From Cladopsammia gracilis (taxonomy: Eukaryota > Cnidaria > Anthozoa > Scleractinia > Dendrophylliidae), in contig JAJGOT010000039.1 in assembly GCA_022457155.1 (NCBI GenBank), positions 1,063,501 through 1,127,500 of the forward strand: a stretch of 64,000 bases of DNA, given 5' to 3'. Made by a program: the position numbers and the translations under genes. This document shows, piece by piece, positions 53,809-64,000 of this stretch. The notes below the pieces were generated by a model. It saw only the letters and a program-made list of their open reading frames with translations, was not told the origin of the DNA and did no database searches. Within the stretch, counting starts at the first letter, position 1. Every line of letters begins with the position of its first letter.

Positions 53809-54054
53809 CTAGTGCATCATCTCTTTCAGGAGGGCTAAGAATGCCGCTTCATTGTCCACTTCCGTTTCCGCATCGTTGTTTAATGGGAGATCTCTGTCAA
53901 ATACAAAGCTTGGAAAAGTTATTTCATGAATGTGGGATTCAAATAACGTTTTTAACTCTAAGAGATGCGATTCTATGGACAATAACTTCATTTTAATATA
54001 AACATCCCTTCCTCCGGTCTCGAGGGAAATGCTATATGACGTAGTATCAGACAA
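53809..54054 (-). CDS. Possible last exon near the KDZ transposase
   Basis: A 78-80 codon minus-strand frame ends LLKEMMH-stop and contains an acidic tail (NNDAETEVDNEAAF). It lies downstream of the KDZ exons on the same strand. It looks coding, but the start is not an ATG and the acceptor upstream is weak, so the link to the KDZ gene is a guess. Confidence 0.3.
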   Translation of the reverse strand: MSDTTSYSISLETGGRDVYIKMKLLSIESHLLELKTLFESHIHEITFPSFVFDRDLPLNNDAETEVDNEAAFLALLKEMMH

Positions 54055-54584
54055 TGCTGTTTGCCCTCTTCATGCGATCAGACAATAGTTTTCCTGATTG
54101 AAATAAAAAAAGAAAATTATATAACAGCTAAGCTTAAACCAAAATGTAAGATGTATGATGATTAAGGCATAATTGAAAAATGCAAAACATTGTAATGTTA
54201 GCAAATCAGAAAGGTCTCCGATGAGTCCCTTGCCAAGGATACGCGACAATTCTTTGCATTTGTGAAGACAAGTATTACCTTTTATTAATGTTCAATTGTT
54301 AACCATACTATTGATAACAATTTAACACAGTAAACAACCAAGGACCCATTACATTTCCTTAATTAGACTGCAAAAAATGGTAAGCAAGCCAAAAAAATAG
54401 TTAAATAATTATGCAATACATTAAATAGACATTTTGATGTAGTTTTTCATACATGTAGCACACAAGAATTCACAAGTTCTCTTGGGAACAAACAATAAAA
54501 TGTTTAATGTTTCAACTAAAACTATCCAACACCACAATACCCAGAATTACTGTTAAATGGCCCTGACAAAACTGCATACTGAAC

Positions 54585-56608
54585 CTAAGCTTGCAGACTT
54601 TTTCTTGGCATAAAACAAGAGAGCATTTGACAGAACATCCACCCTGTGGTTTGGCCTCATCTCCTCGGTCATTTTTCCAGATCTCCTTAAAAATGACCAA
54701 AGTCTCTCCAGCACTTCACCATCAGTTAGACCAAAACCTGGAACTCTCCTAGGACTGTATGTAATCTGGAAAGCAAACAGTATTACTAAAGTATTTAAAA
54801 CTTCTGTAGAAATACAGTTGAATCAATGCAATTAAAGCAGTGTTTTACTGTTGTACCACATCTAATTCAACTGAGAGAGAAAAGAAAAGAAAAAATGGTC
54901 ATCACTAAAGTAAATTTCTTTCAAATAAACTAAATGTGTGCAGCTGTCTGACCCTGTGTCTGACATAGCACATTTCACATAATTTAATTTACAAAGCATA
55001 GCATTGGCCGAATATTATTGTCAGGTTCTCCATATGTTTTAGTGCAGCTGATGTAAAAATTATTTCTGAAGAGACAATTATAGCAACTGTGATGACTAAA
55101 GTCTCTACTGATGTAATTAATTTTTGCCTAAAGGATTAATTTCTTTGGCTTTAACCACAGCAAATGGCTAGAACCAACAGCTACTTCTTTGGTGAGATTG
55201 TCATGAAATTTCCCTTTAGGCAAAGGAATAAATATAAAAAAATAAATAATAAATATATAATAAATAAATACAAATATAAATATAAGGACGGAAAGTTGTA
55301 ACTCAAGTTTCACGCACTAAGCGATCATGATATGATCGCTTAGTGATGATTAGTGATATGATCATGATATAATCATATCACTAATCATATCATGATATGA
55401 TTAGTTTCCGTCCTTATATTTGTATTTTGCTCTGCATATCTATGCATAGAGCACTCATAGAACAAGTAAAACAGTCTATATATTGTTTATTCATTTATTA
55501 ATAAATAAATATAAATTTATCAATATTAAACAAATAAAATCTGCAGTGCATGCAAAAAATGGGCAAGTTTGGAGACATTTTGACAGATTTTGGGCAAAAT
55601 CATCGCATACTGTACTATACTTTTGCTTTTAATCATTCAATTGTTCAAACAAGAATCGAGTCTGCAACTATAATTAGTTAGTGAAGAGTCAGAGCCCACC
55701 AATAATTGTGTCCAGATGGCATTATAGGCTAAAAGAATATCAATAAAAATAATTAATGTCTAAACAGCAATAAAGTTATTTTGAAAATGAAGAATGCAAA
55801 CCTGGCATTTTGCTTTGTGTCCATAGCTATGGAAAATGGGGATGGCAAACTTTACAGACTGTAAGATATAGTGCTGTCCCTGGGTCTTGAACATCAATTA
55901 GTGAGCCAAATTAAATATTTCAATATGAAGCTGGTAGTGCACAGACAATAGCCGTGGTCACACTACACATTTTTACCTAGGGAAAAATTATTTACCTAGG
56001 GCAAATTCACCAGAAATTTCCCGAGGTAAATTCATCTCGGGTTTCATTTTCCCCAGGTAAAAAAAATCCAGAAAGGTCACACTACTTGTGTGAAAGGCGG
56101 AAAGGTGGCAAAATTACTTTGGACAACACGTGCCACTTTTTAAAGTACAAAATTAGTTTCACAGCATCACATATTTCCGGTTATGTCATCAATGCATTCG
56201 CCAACGAGCATCTATTGGCTAGCTACCTTGGGATTTGAATTTGCCCTTGCTCTCGCTTTGGGGTAGCTGTCAAGGGAAACTCTATTATTCTCGTGATGTA
56301 TCCAAGGTCCAGACGATAAAATTTCCCCCACGTAAATTACCTAGGGAATAATCGGTCACACTTGAAAAATTCAGTTTCCCTAGGGAAAATGTCAACAAGT
56401 CAAGTTTTCCTAGGGCAAAAGTCTGTAATGTGACCACAGCTACTGTTATCAAACATAACATTTAGAAATGATGTGTCAACAACAATTTACCTGTAAATGA
56501 GTTTCCAGGAGGCAAGCAATGTCATATAGCACACACACATCTATACCAGGTGATTGATCACTGATTTCATCCAAAAGATGGTTTAAAATCCAAACTGGAT
56601 ATGCAAGT
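54585..56608 (-). CDS. KDZ-family transposase, two recognisable exons
   Basis: Exon 56491-56608 has TTTAG acceptor and AG/GTAAAT donor and reads LAYPVWILNHLLDEIS and VCVLYDIACLLETHLQ. Exon 54585-54765 (TTTCCAG acceptor, AG/GTTCAG donor) reads RVPGFGLTDGEVLERLWSFL and MTEEMRPNHRVDVLSNALLF. The YDIAC...HL box and the GFGxxDGEgxERLWS...MRPxxR box are hallmarks of KDZ (Kyakuja-Dileera-Zisupton) transposases; the Asp of YDIA and the Glu of DGE are conserved acidic positions. Neither exon has a stop, so the gene may be intact, but the exons before 56608 and any between are not found. A MITE sits in the intron at 55949-56442. Confidence 0.65.
55266..55430. repeat. Compound palindrome of ATGATATGAT type
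   Basis: Outer arms TATAAGGACGGAAA / TTTCCGTCCTTATA (55281-55294 and 55405-55418) enclose two smaller palindromes (ACTAAGCGATCATGATATGA..., and GATTAGTGATATGATCATGA...). Preceded by AAATA-rich sequence. Confidence 0.75.
55949..56442. mobile_element. MITE with TAGC(C/T)GTGGTCACA ends
   Basis: The two ends are inverted over about 28 bp, with imperfect pairing, and are flanked by TA. The inside is rich in CCTAGGG. Lies in the KDZ intron. Confidence 0.75.
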
Positions 56609-56611
56609 CTA

Positions 56612-58490
56612 AATAACAATAAAAAAAATTAAACATTTATAACAAGCAGTGGTTATAAAAACATTAAACAAGTGAATAAGATGTAGTTCTACTCATCACA
56701 ACAATCATATTTTTGTCTTGCTCATCATTAAATGTCACATTGTTACAGTATGTTTGATTAAAATAATTATCATAACTTATTCTTGATGAAACTTTGAATC
56801 ACAAAATCCACTTTTGTCATGACAGAAAAGTGGTTATGATCAGTGACCATTTGCTTGTAAAAGCAGGGTAATGTTCTTTTTCGAGGTGTAAGCTTGGACA
56901 AAATCAAGTTTTACTACTTTTACACTTTAGCTCCTTATAGTATTGCTGCTGTTAATCATGATCCATCAAATAAAAAGCAATCCCAGTGCATATCAATCAT
57001 TCCTTAATATCTCTGTCAATTGTCAGCAAAATCGTCTTACAAATGGCCAATATATAAAACGTTTTGCAGCAAGACTCTGTGCTAAGTTTTGCCTAAGGAA
57101 TTATGCACAGCCGGTATTATGCACCCCACAACCTTGAATTTATTAAAAAAATAAGCTTACATGTATAATAAAATAAACAGTCAAAGAAATTGGTTAAAAA
57201 CGGACCAATGAATAAAAATGGACCACTGATTGAGCTGACATATCTCACCTCTTGAGTCTACAACAATTACTTCATGCAAATGGACGTTGCTACTGGTAGT
57301 ACTCATGCACTCATGATGACCATGTAGCATGGGGTTCGTCATATTGCTAAGGGGAAATAAATGTTTCCACCCTAATATAAAAAAAGGCAGTCATTAATAT
57401 ATATGACATGCTCATCATGACTTGATCAGTCAATTCAAAAAGTGTACTTCCCCTCCCCCAAGGCCAATTAACCCCAATTAAAAAGTGAACAAAACAGGTC
57501 CCAAGGTGGGGACAAAAGAGCTGTTTAAAAAGCACATGGAAATGTGTTGCTTCTCAGTATTCTATAAACATCTGCATTGAGATATCTGCCATCCATTTTA
57601 TAACTTTTTGTGAGTTTCATCCCAGAGCAAGTCACATGTACAAATGCAGCCATTAATTTGTTTTCTTTATTGCTGAAAAACTTGAGAGTGAAAAAAAAAA
57701 AATCCAGCTAGAACACATTTTGTTACTTAAAAACACGATGTAAAGCCATAATTATTCCTCCAGGGAAGGCTTCAAGACCCCTGGGATTGTAAAAATGGGC
57801 AATTATGCAAAACTATAATTCCTGGGTAGATAAATGACTGTACAGCTAACTGGGGAGTACAGTGAATAGAAGTACATGTACAATGTAAACATTACAACAG
57901 TTAATTGTGGTGTAGCTGATGGAGACTGCTGGATCTAACTAGTACATAACATCACAGGCTTTTAAAATTACTATATAAAGAACTGCCTGTCTCATTTAGG
58001 AAAAGAAGAAATTATTCAAGACGATCGATATATTCAGGAAAATTTGATCTTGTTTGTACCTTACTTTAACTTCCGCCCTAAAACGTTTTCTTTGTCTCGG
58101 AAAATAATATTAAGTTTATTATGTTCATAAACAAAGGAAGCACAGCCATTTATAAAGCTTATAGATCACTAGCTAAGCAAGACAAAGACAAACTAACTTA
58201 CCGGCCCATGATCTTGCTGAATATTGGTGGTACAGTACCACGACCTGCTAAATTACTAAACGTACTAAACGCCTTTGATTATATGAGTTGTTATGGATTT
58301 TTTTTAAACAAACAGTGTCAAAGAGAGCCAAAAATAAGAGTTAGACTTAAGACTTACTACAAACTCTGAAACACCTGACGAGTGAAGGTCTATACCCGTG
58401 TGTTTGTGATGTTCCTGACGTAAAATCTGCGTAAATAAGCAGATAAGGGCAGATAATGATCACCCAATCATGAAGGAAAATCCTTTCGTA
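56612..58490. other. No supported gene
   Basis: It should contain further 5' exons of the KDZ gene on the minus strand if that gene is complete, but I could not recognise any. Confidence 0.35.
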
Positions 58491-58702
58491 TTATGCATCA
58501 GTCAATTGAAACCCCGGCCCCCCGACCCCCGGGACATAGCGGGAGATAGCCGGGATTTAACGCGGCAAATGCCGGGATTTAACGCACATTTAACGACGTG
58601 TTGGCCCCGGGGGGCCGTGGAATTAACAAAATGTCTGTGTGACCGGGGTCACTGAGCGGGGATTTAACATGAAGGATTAAAGGAAAGGCCTCGTTTTCCA
58701 AA

Positions 58703-58723
58703 ATGGCGGCGGAGGAGAGAGAG
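58703..58723 (+). other. Possible tiny first exon, MAAEERE
   Basis: ATGGCGGCGGAGGAGAGAGA in good start context is followed by G/GTGCGT, a possible donor. Suggestive only. Confidence 0.15.
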
Positions 58724-58832
58724 GTGCGTGCGTTTTAATTCATTGTATTGAGGTGTATTCACATGGACTTCATATGTACATTATAGATGGTTGTTAGTAC
58801 TAAAATTGTGCATCAGGATAATCCAGTGCAGT

Positions 58833-60554
58833 GTTGTACACATAGGCGTACGGGCCGGGGGGGCTGGGGGGGCTGCAGCCCCCCCAAATTTTGGGCAACT
58901 CAGATTTTTTGGGCAGCATGCAAAAGAAATTTGGGCAAAGCCAGTTTTTAAAGAAGTTTCCATGTTTTTTTTTTCCGAAGAGATAGATATTTTCTATTTT
59001 AACCTGAAGTCGGCGTGGTAAAACCAGATAAATTCACACGAGACAGTGGTTGCCTAGCACGTGATTAGTTTCTGGTTATTAGTGAAGGGGATCATATGCT
59101 GATATACATATTTGTAATTTTTTGGTTGTTGGGCACTGTCTGCACTGTACTAGCTGGTGTGGGGTATTTCCAGTCGTGAATTAAGCCCTCGTAGGTGAAC
59201 ATGCGCAAAGACAAACGCAGCTACTATGCGTCCATCGACAAGGTGCTGTCTGAGCTTGAGCTCAGGTTTATCTGTCACAGTGAAACACTTGATAAAGAAA
59301 GCTTCTCCCGCTGTGGAGAATTGTTTGCCTCCCCTAAACAGTATTCCCCAACAAGTCACAGATAGTTTCCTTTTCGTTTTACGGTTTTATTCACAAAACG
59401 ATCTCTTAGTTCTCACAGCAATCTGGCTCGATTTTTTAAACTCTTCTTCTAAAAACACCGCATCCGATTCGGTTACACAACCATTAATTTAAAGATAAAC
59501 AACGAGTGACACATGATTGGCTCGCTAAATTACTAGGCTTATCTTTGAACATAACTGCGGAAATCGCTAATGGACTAATGGCAAACTTTTGCCGTAATCA
59601 ACAAAAACAGTGGCTAATTATACTCAATGTTCAATCAGTAGTTGTCACTTAACTCTTAAGCAATACAAAGTTTACCGACTCCCGCGTTGCTGATTTCCGA
59701 AGGCGACCCGACCAAATCCGAAGACAACCCGATCTATACCGAATATGTCCGAAGATGTTCCGAAGAATTCGGAAGTTTCCATGGACCTCAGACCTCCGTT
59801 TAATAACATCCAGTTGTAATCGTAGTGTTCAGAACGATAAAAGCCTACAAAAAAGTGTCAAATTTTCATAAACGTAACTATACTGTGAATTGGATCATGC
59901 AATCAGTTAAGGCTGATAGCTCAAATCTATAAGTTAGGCTTGAGAAATTGCTCAAAAAGGCGTGAGTTGGCGTGAGATCGGAGTTTTGGGCTCGCAAGCG
60001 TGAGACTTACGCCTAACGCGTGAGACTTGGCAGGTATAAGACTCTGAAACCCGAGCAGAAAATGTACACGGGTTTTCGTCGTGTGCGCGGATTAGGCTAC
60101 ATGACTGTTTCAGAAATGCTGGAGAAGATGCACGAGAATGATCTATTTGATATGTTTACAGAGTTTTCTAATGTGGTACATATCCTTGCAGTGATACCTG
60201 CTACATCGTGTTTTGCAGAACGATCATTCAGTGCGTTGCGCAGATTGAAAACTTATGTCAGTAACATTACACTTATTAACATTGAAAGGGCATATGCCAA
60301 CTCTGTAGTCAACAATGACATGGATCGTATCATTGATATTTTCGGCCGTCGAAATGGCAGAGACAGCTATTTCTTTAAACGTGTTTTATGAGTTCATATG
60401 ATAAATTCATATGTAGGCCTTTGTTAATGCACCGTACGACCCTCGTTTCTTTGCGACTGTTTCATAAAAATTTGGGCAACTTGCGAGAATTTTTTGGGCA
60501 AATTGTTCACCGCCCCCCCTGGCAAAAAATTGCCCGTACGCGTATGGTTGTACA
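58833..60554 (+). mobile_element. hAT element, complete ends, internally deleted
   Basis: The 8 bp duplication GTTGTACA (58833-58840 and 60547-60554) brackets 58841-60546. The inverted ends are CATAGGCGTACGGGCC and GCCCGTACGCGTATG, with subterminal TTTGGGCAA repeats on both sides. Only the C-terminal part of the transposase is present. Confidence 0.88.
60030..60391 (+). pseudogene. hAT transposase C-terminal dimerisation domain
   Basis: An open stretch ending at TGA 60389-60391 reads DMFTEFSNVVHILAVIPATS, CFAERSFSALRRLKTYV and LINIERAYANSVVNNDMDRI. This is the hAT-C dimerisation region, with the A-ERSFSxLRRLKTY signature of the ZMYM/TTF-type hAT group. The middle (SNITLINIER) lacks about ten residues usual between the two helices. 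There is no ATG near the start, and the RNase H-like catalytic core is absent, so it is a deletion derivative. Confidence 0.8.
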
Positions 60555-60935
60555 CGCACACATACCGCGTACAGGGTAATTCAAAGAAAGCTAGTTCAAC
60601 GGGCATCTTATAAATTTTCTCGATATGCTAATAAACTTTGGAGTCTTTCAATACCTTTCTTGTTACAATCATGTTACCTAAAGTATTCATTCAATGGCTT
60701 ACTTAATTATCAATGAAATGGCATATTTTTAATACTTTTCAATGTTGCCCTAGTTAAAGAATGCAAATGTTGCATTTGCTATAAATCAAGTTATCAAGTT
60801 GAAGAAAGTATTCTTTTGTCAATACTCTTCATTGATTAACTTTCTAGATTGAACTTGTTTAAAAAGTAGAAAAGCATATGCTATATTAAACTTAATTTGT
60901 AAAAACGTTTAACCCATGAAACATCCAGAATACTC

Positions 60936-61202
60936 ATACCATAAATCCTCTATTAAGCCCCCCTCTCCAATAAGACCCCCTTTTTTGGAGCAAGAAATTC
61001 ATTAAGCCCCCCCCCCCTCTTTTTAGCCTCCCCTCTCCCTTCTTTTTCCTTCACAACCCAGACAATCAAAAATATAACGGCTGACTGTATGACCGGTACA
61101 TCTGTACCGTTCCAATCCGGGCACGAATGCATATACACAGTACTCGCGAGCTTTGCGGAAAATATAAAAATGATCATTATTATGGTAACCAATGAGTGGT
61201 GA

Positions 61203-61235
<33 letters not shown>

Positions 61236-61286
61236 GCTCAAAAGCACTTGAAATCAATAAGTCCCCCGGGAGGATTTACGGTATAC
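60936..61286. mobile_element. MITE of the TACCGTAAA(T/C)CTCC family, short form
   Basis: The left end ATACCATAAATCCTC and right end GAGGATTTACGGTATA are inverted. Inside are AAGCCCCCC phrases and a C run of about 28 bases (61206-61235). Confidence 0.7.
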
Positions 61287-61593
61287 CATGCAAAGAAATA
61301 CAAACATTTTTGCCATGAACTTGATTAAAAGTAGTTACAAGAGTTCCCATTATCAGGCACGTGAGTTGTAATTGAAATAATTAAATCGGCCTTGTTTCAT
61401 GAGACGTTTGAGATTCGCACACCAGGATCGTATTAGAATGTAGTCACTGAGGAACGTCTATCAGTCCCGTGTCCTAAGTGCGGAATTACTAAAAGCGTCT
61501 TTATTAAAATACGCCTATCGTATTTTTCATGTGAAAATGGATTAATTTTATATATGAGGTCAAATTTCACTCTAAATGGCGAATGCAGTTGAA

Positions 61594-62956
61594 TATACCG
61601 TAAACCTCCGAATAAGCCCTGGGCTTATATTTAACCAACGTCCCTTTTTGTCGAGCTTATTTTTGGGTGGGCTTTTTTTTGGTTGGAAATATTCGTTAAA
61701 AAAATCAATGGGGCTATTTTCGGGTGGCATTTTGTGTCTTAAAAGTTTGAGAGCCATTTGCGGTCATTGAATTTTCTAATCTTTCAAATAATACTCGCAG
61801 TCCTGACAGAAATGCCATTGCTGTAAAGACACAAGTTGATCAAGGCGATTGCAAGAGAAATACTGTCGTGGGGCATATTCCTGAACCGCTTGCCCGAATT
61901 TTAAGTCCCAATGATCAAGGACACTAAAACCATAACTTATATACAGGCAAAAATAACACGTGAAAAATGCGGAGCACCAGGGGGAGTGTGGGTTCAAGGC
62001 GGTAGCATTGAACTGCCTTGCAAGTTCTATCGTGTTTAAATAAAGGATCTGTAGAAAATAAAAGTAAAATCTGCGAAGGACTGCAAACGATGCTGCTGCT
62101 AACGATATACGTAGGATACATGTATGCGAGAGACCTAACGGTCACCAGCCAAACAATGAACAAACATTAACATACAATGAACTGCAGGGCTGATCTGACT
62201 ACATAAAAAAGTAATCTTTGTGAGACACCATCACTACAGAAACCGATAAAGTAGTATCGCAACCGTGGACATCTGTTTCGTTGTTATTGCAACTCATCAG
62301 CACGGTGTAGCGATCTTACGCAGATCTGATATGCTCTCAGTTATCTTTTAGCATGGTTTTACCCATGCGTTTAAACGTTCAGATCGGCTTTGTCCATTTA
62401 CATTTTTCTTTGTGTGACATCTGTGCGACTCTATGGGCTCCTTCTTTCCCGGAAAATGTGATGCGGCAACGCGTGATTCGGGTAACAAGTGAGTACACTG
62501 CGGGTCATTGTGTAATCTATTTGTGTTGGCATTCTTGCTGGCATCATTTAGTTCATCGCTGCACCGTGCTGATGAGTTGCAATAACAACGAAACTGCTGT
62601 CCACGATTGCGATCCTACTTTATTGGTACTGTCGTGATGGTGTCTCGCAAAGATTAATTTTTTACGTAGTCAGATCAGCCCTGCAGTTCATTGTATGTTC
62701 AGTACTAAATTGTATACGGCCTAAAGGAAAACATACCAAGAGTGAGAAGAGAAATTCGAAAAGGACAGTAAACTTATAAACACTGGTGACTCTCTTTTGT
62801 GTTGATGATAATTAAAAGCAACGTCCAAGTTGAACATGACTCCTTTATAATGTATTTTCAGGTCAATCCTTAAAACACCCCCATGGGCTTGCATATTATT
62901 GGAAGGAATTTTTTGTTAAAAATTAGGGGGGCTCATTTTCGGAGGTTTACGGTATA
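61594..62956. mobile_element. Same family, longer form
   Basis: TATACCGTAAACCTCCGAA at 61594 is inverted at 62938-62956. TA flanks suggest a Tc1/mariner-like origin. It hosts the foldback element at 62169-62699. Confidence 0.7.
62169..62699. mobile_element. Foldback element with about 160 bp arms
   Basis: 62169-62330 and 62545-62699 are inverted copies (AACATACAATGAACTGCAGG... outward, CCGTGCTGATGAGTTGCAAT inward). A further arm copy lies at 9930-10040. Confidence 0.75.
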
Positions 62957-63177
62957 TAGTTTGACGTTTGGAACGAGTCCGGCTGAGACCAGCAAACCAA
63001 ATCGAGTTGTGTTTACTTTGTTCTGAAGTACTAATGCCGCGCTATGCGGGGGCTTTTAACAAACTACTTGGCCCCAGGGGCGGGGGAATTAGGGGGGTTT
63101 TAACGCCAAACAAATGTTAAATTCCCGGCTAGGTCCCGGGGGTCGGGGGGCCGGGGTTTCAATTGACTGATGCATTA

Positions 63178-64000
63178 AAATGGCAACATGAACTCATACA
63201 GTCTTCCAGATGTGGTTATTTTAGCTGTTGCTATCGGCCATGCAGCTCCTTTCTAGCCGCCATGTTGTCCTACTTGACTGCAAGTCGTAATATAGTACGT
63301 ACTACAGCGGGTGATGCCCGGTAATTTAGGTATCATTTCTACGGGTGATACCCAGTACCATTCGAGTGAATCGGGTGTGAATAAACATGAATACGCCATT
63401 GTCAGCGGTCGCGATTTTTGTTGCCAGGCAACTGCCGGACACCATCGAGTATATAAATATATTTATAATTCAACACATTGATACACTGCCCAAATATGGT
63501 AAAAAAGTTATCGATAGATGTTATGTTTACATGACATATAACCAGCGATGGCGGTAAATTTCGCATTTTGAAGGAAAGTGAAAATGACTGCTGCCTGCAA
63601 TTTCGTGTTTTTTCGCGAAAAAGTGCGTGAACTATTAGTTAAAAAAGGGAAAAGAAAGAAAAAAAGAGAAGAAAAGAAAAGAGAAAAATACTGTTCACAT
63701 GATTGGACAAAAAAGGCGCGAAATTTTCGCGTTGTCGCGGTCGCAGTGTTTCTTGGCGTAGCTGAATGAAAACTGGTTCAAAGTTTAACCGCTCGACAAG
63801 AAGTGAATGAAGGAGCACAATTTTCGTGAAGTTCCTTTGGTAATCACCTCTGGAATATGATATAGACTTGATGTTTCCTCAGAAAAGTTTCTGATCTCGT
63901 CATTACGGCTGTGGGAGCTAAAAAACGAGCATTCCAAGTTTGTAAACAACATTGATCGACTCAGCTCGTACTTCGATGTTTTAAAATTTGGTGCTTATGG
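63178..64000. other. Right edge, no supported gene
   Basis: 63298-63325 is an inverted match to 42419-42446. A lysine-rich plus-strand frame from ATG 63584 (MTAACNFVFFREK...) might be an exon, but its KKK/EEK run is purine low complexity. Confidence 0.35.

Larger units (their letters stand above)
58491..63177. mobile_element. 42 bp TIR element with TTA duplication, loaded with nested insertions
   Basis: 58494-58535 (TGCATCAGTCAATTGAAACC...) is the exact reverse complement of 63133-63174. Both are flanked by TTA (58491-58493, 63175-63177). A 3 bp TTA duplication suits PIF/Harbinger or CMC families. Between the ends lie a hAT element and several other insertions, leaving roughly 1.2-1.3 kb of original sequence and no recognised transposase of its own. 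Confidence 0.7.

Noticed and set aside
63584..63769. Lysine-rich ORF at the right edge
   Set aside because: Most of it is a purine-rich AAAGAA-type stretch; no further coding evidence.

Overview
The window looks like nuclear DNA of an invertebrate animal, most likely a cnidarian such as a coral or sea anemone. This is inferred from AT-rich sequence with GT-AG introns, one host-like multi-exon gene, and a dense mixture of transposon classes typical of anthozoan genomes: tyrosine-recombinase retrotransposons, BEL/Pao, Penelope-like, LINE, KDZ, hAT, pogo-like, TTAA-flanked elements and many small inverted-repeat elements. I see no prokaryotic, organellar or viral gene set. No species can be named from the sequence alone.

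Layout. 0-6 kb: a broken DUF3504/Crypton-like coding end at the left edge, then a decayed 4.9 kb retrotransposon (1033-5917) with the split direct repeats A1...B1-A2-B2 of PAT/Ngaro-type elements, keeping traces of Gag, RNase H and tyrosine recombinase. 6.2-8.3 kb: the best host gene, seven exons encoding armadillo repeats, a TIR domain and a C-terminal SAM domain, in the order ARM-TIR-SAM. 9-21 kb: a pogo-like remnant, a small chromodomain ORF, several TTAA-flanked inverted-repeat elements, perfect-palindrome MITEs, and a single conserved-looking first exon at 21.1 kb. 22-30 kb: a 5'-truncated LINE, a DIRS-derived mini-element, and a nearly full-length DIRS-1-type retrotransposon on the minus strand (25508-29797). 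30-33.4 kb: a BEL/Pao LTR element on the minus strand with 246 bp LTRs, a 5 bp target duplication and a tRNA-Tyr-type primer site, inserted inside an open reading frame. It has lost reverse transcriptase, RNase H and integrase; an 18 bp minisatellite lies where they should be.

34.9-40 kb: Penelope-like GIY-YIG and LINE remnants, another TTAA-family half copy, and a Pif1/Helitron-helicase-like fragment. 42.5-45.7 kb: a 3.2 kb satellite array with a 196 bp unit and a clear three-unit (597 bp) higher-order repeat. 46-49 kb: a tRNA-derived SINE, a lone LTR with TATA box, poly(A) signal and an unusually long tRNA-Ala-complementary primer region, a degenerate tandem repeat, and a loop-less 65 bp palindrome. 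50.5-52.4 kb: a minus-strand LINE interrupted by an element with 8 bp target duplications. 53.8-56.6 kb: exons of a KDZ-family transposase, with a MITE in its intron. 58.5-63.2 kb: nested elements: a 42 bp TIR element with TTA duplications holds a complete but internally deleted hAT element and several further inverted-repeat elements.

Almost every mobile-element coding region is broken by stops or frameshifts. The sequences most likely to be doing something for the host are the ARM-TIR-SAM gene, the exon at 21.1 kb, the chromodomain ORF and possibly the KDZ exons. All domain calls were made by eye from translated sequence; no database search was run.
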